A DNA stretch of 6,076 nt, taken from the NCBI GenBank assembly GCA_947488645.1, contig CANLAC010000071.1:1-6076 (forward strand). The letters run 5' to 3'. The notes below the pieces were generated by a model, which worked only from the letters and a program-made list of their open reading frames with translations, did not search any database and was not told where the DNA came from. Shown here piece after piece: positions 5,182 through 6,076 of the stretch. Every line of letters starts with the position of its first letter. Position 1 is the first letter of the stretch. The stretch comes from Actinomycetota bacterium. Its GTDB lineage: Bacteria > Actinomycetota > Actinomycetes > Nanopelagicales > Nanopelagicaceae. A program made the position numbers and the translations under genes.

Positions 5182-6076
5182 GTGAAAAAGTTCAGGGCGA
5201 TCTCGCTTGCTGTAATTCTGGGGCTGTCGATTTCGTCAGTGCCGGCTGTTGCAGTCCCTAAACCAACTGTGGCTGAAATCGAAGCGGCAAAGAAAGTGGA
5301 AGCTGCAAAGAAAAAGATTGCTGATGCGCAAGCTAAAAAATTGGCTGCAGCTAATCAAAGCCTTCGAGCGCTAACTACCAAAGCAAATGCAGCAGCTGCT
5401 GTTTATAGAAAAGCACAAGCTGAGTTAGCCGTTGCAACATCGCTTGCAATGGCTGCAGCAAAACATGCGGCAGAAACTGCAGCAGCAGTTGCAGAAGCGC
5501 ACAAGACGATTGGTCGCCTGGCATCTAATGCCTACATCATGGGCGGAAGCATGAGTGATATTCAGCCTCTATTAAGTGCCAACGGCCCACAAGATTTAAT
5601 TGATCAACTCTCGACACTGAGCACCTTGGGCGCACAAAATTCAGTTGCACTTGCACAGTTCAAAGAAGCTGAAGCAGCTGCACGTAAAGCGAAGGCTGCC
5701 GCAGATGCCGCAAAAGTTGTGCAGCAAGTTGCAACAGATAAAGTAGCGGCAACCAAGAAAATTGCAGATGATGCAAAAGCAGAACAAGCAAAAGAAGTTG
5801 CCAAGTTACAAAAAGTTCAAGATGAATTAATGCGTCAATTAATGAGTGCTAGAAAAGTTAGAACAACACTTGAGCAACAACGACAACTTGCATTGCTCGA
5901 AGAAAGCCAAGCAAACACCGCTGCACAAACTGGTGGACAAAAGAATGTCTGGCCAGATACTGGCTTCAAAGGCCGTTCAACATCTAGAACTAATCAGGCA
6001 CAACGTGACAAAGCTGTTGCATTTGCCAAGACACAAGTTCTTGCACGCAAGCCATACATTTGGGGATCTGAAGGTC
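5182..6076 (+). CDS. Secreted coiled-coil NlpC/P60 peptidoglycan hydrolase, C-terminus outside window
   Basis: 298 codons are visible with no stop before the right edge. Residues 1-24 are a signal peptide: Lys2, Lys3 and Arg5, a hydrophobic core, and AVA before the likely cleavage. Residues about 29-115 and 155-245 are Ala/Lys/Glu/Gln-rich coiled coils, separated by a hinge, ASNAYIMGGSMSDIQPLLSA (114-133) then DLIDQLSTLSTLG. That hinge is typical of CwlO/PcsB/RipC-like hydrolases, in which the coiled coil controls the enzyme. A linker (about 246-272) leads to the beginning of an NlpC/P60 domain, AVAFAKTQVLARKPYIWGSEG (278-298); the catalytic Cys normally follows within about ten residues and lies outside. 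Family members cut stem-peptide bonds (D-Glu to the diamino acid) in the cell wall during growth or division. The GTG start has a strong SD, GAAAGG, six bases upstream. The Ala-rich antisense frame over this gene is only its shadow. Confidence 0.88.
   Translation, partial: MKKFRAISLAVILGLSISSVPAVAVPKPTVAEIEAAKKVEAAKKKIADAQAKKLAAANQSLRALTTKANAAAAVYRKAQAELAVATSLAMAAAKHAAETAAAVAEAHKTIGRLASNAYIMGGSMSDIQPLLSANGPQDLIDQLSTLSTLGAQNSVALAQFKEAEAAARKAKAAADAAKVVQQVATDKVAATKKIADDAKAEQAKEVAKLQKVQDELMRQLMSARKVRTTLEQQRQLALLEESQANTAAQTGGQKNVWPDTGFKGRSTSRTNQAQRDKAVAFAKTQVLARKPYIWGSEG

Noticed and set aside
5604..5804. Ala/Ser-rich antisense frame over the NlpC/P60 gene
   Set aside because: Its composition is the mirror of Ala-rich coiled-coil codons on the plus strand.

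Overview
The window looks like ordinary, tightly packed chromosome from a moderate- to low-GC actinobacterium. A free-living planktonic lineage such as the freshwater acI group (Nanopelagicales) is my best guess. Three things point that way: the heme O synthase has the actinobacterial-type core (SQNIVWGGAAGCMPVLIGWA, very like the mycobacterial CtaB as I remember it), gaps between genes are short, and some starts lack a Shine-Dalgarno (SD) site and look leaderless. The taxonomy is inference; there is no rRNA or marker gene to settle it. I see no tRNA, rRNA, CRISPR array, transposase, phage gene or attachment site, and no stretch over 300 bases lacks a gene.

Layout. (1) About 1-1208, minus strand: a likely two-gene operon. 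A small single-pass membrane protein with a poly-Asp/Glu tail (834-1208) is followed 16 bases later by a secreted YncE/YVTN-type beta-propeller whose C-terminus lies beyond the window (817 down to 1). (2) 1297-2166, plus strand: ctaB (cyoE), heme O synthase, diverging from the acidic-tail gene across 88 bases. (3) 2155-3381, minus strand: metZ, O-succinylhomoserine sulfhydrylase, convergent with ctaB and overlapping its 3' end by 12 bp. (4) 3408-5104, plus strand: an ABC exporter operon, with a BcrA-type ATPase and a six-helix ABC-2 permease joined by a TAATG overlap. It diverges from metZ with only 26 bp between the start codons. (5) 5182 to the window edge, plus strand: a secreted coiled-coil NlpC/P60 peptidoglycan hydrolase, cut off just before its expected catalytic cysteine.

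How they fit together. CtaB serves heme A supply for an aa3-type cytochrome oxidase, MetZ serves methionine synthesis by direct sulfhydrylation, and the ABC pair plus the NlpC/P60 protein act at the cell envelope. These are separate functions packed side by side. The least explained locus is the acidic-tail membrane protein paired with the beta-propeller. The most interesting regulatory detail is a small inverted repeat that covers the SD site of the NlpC/P60 gene. I found no convincing new multi-gene system.
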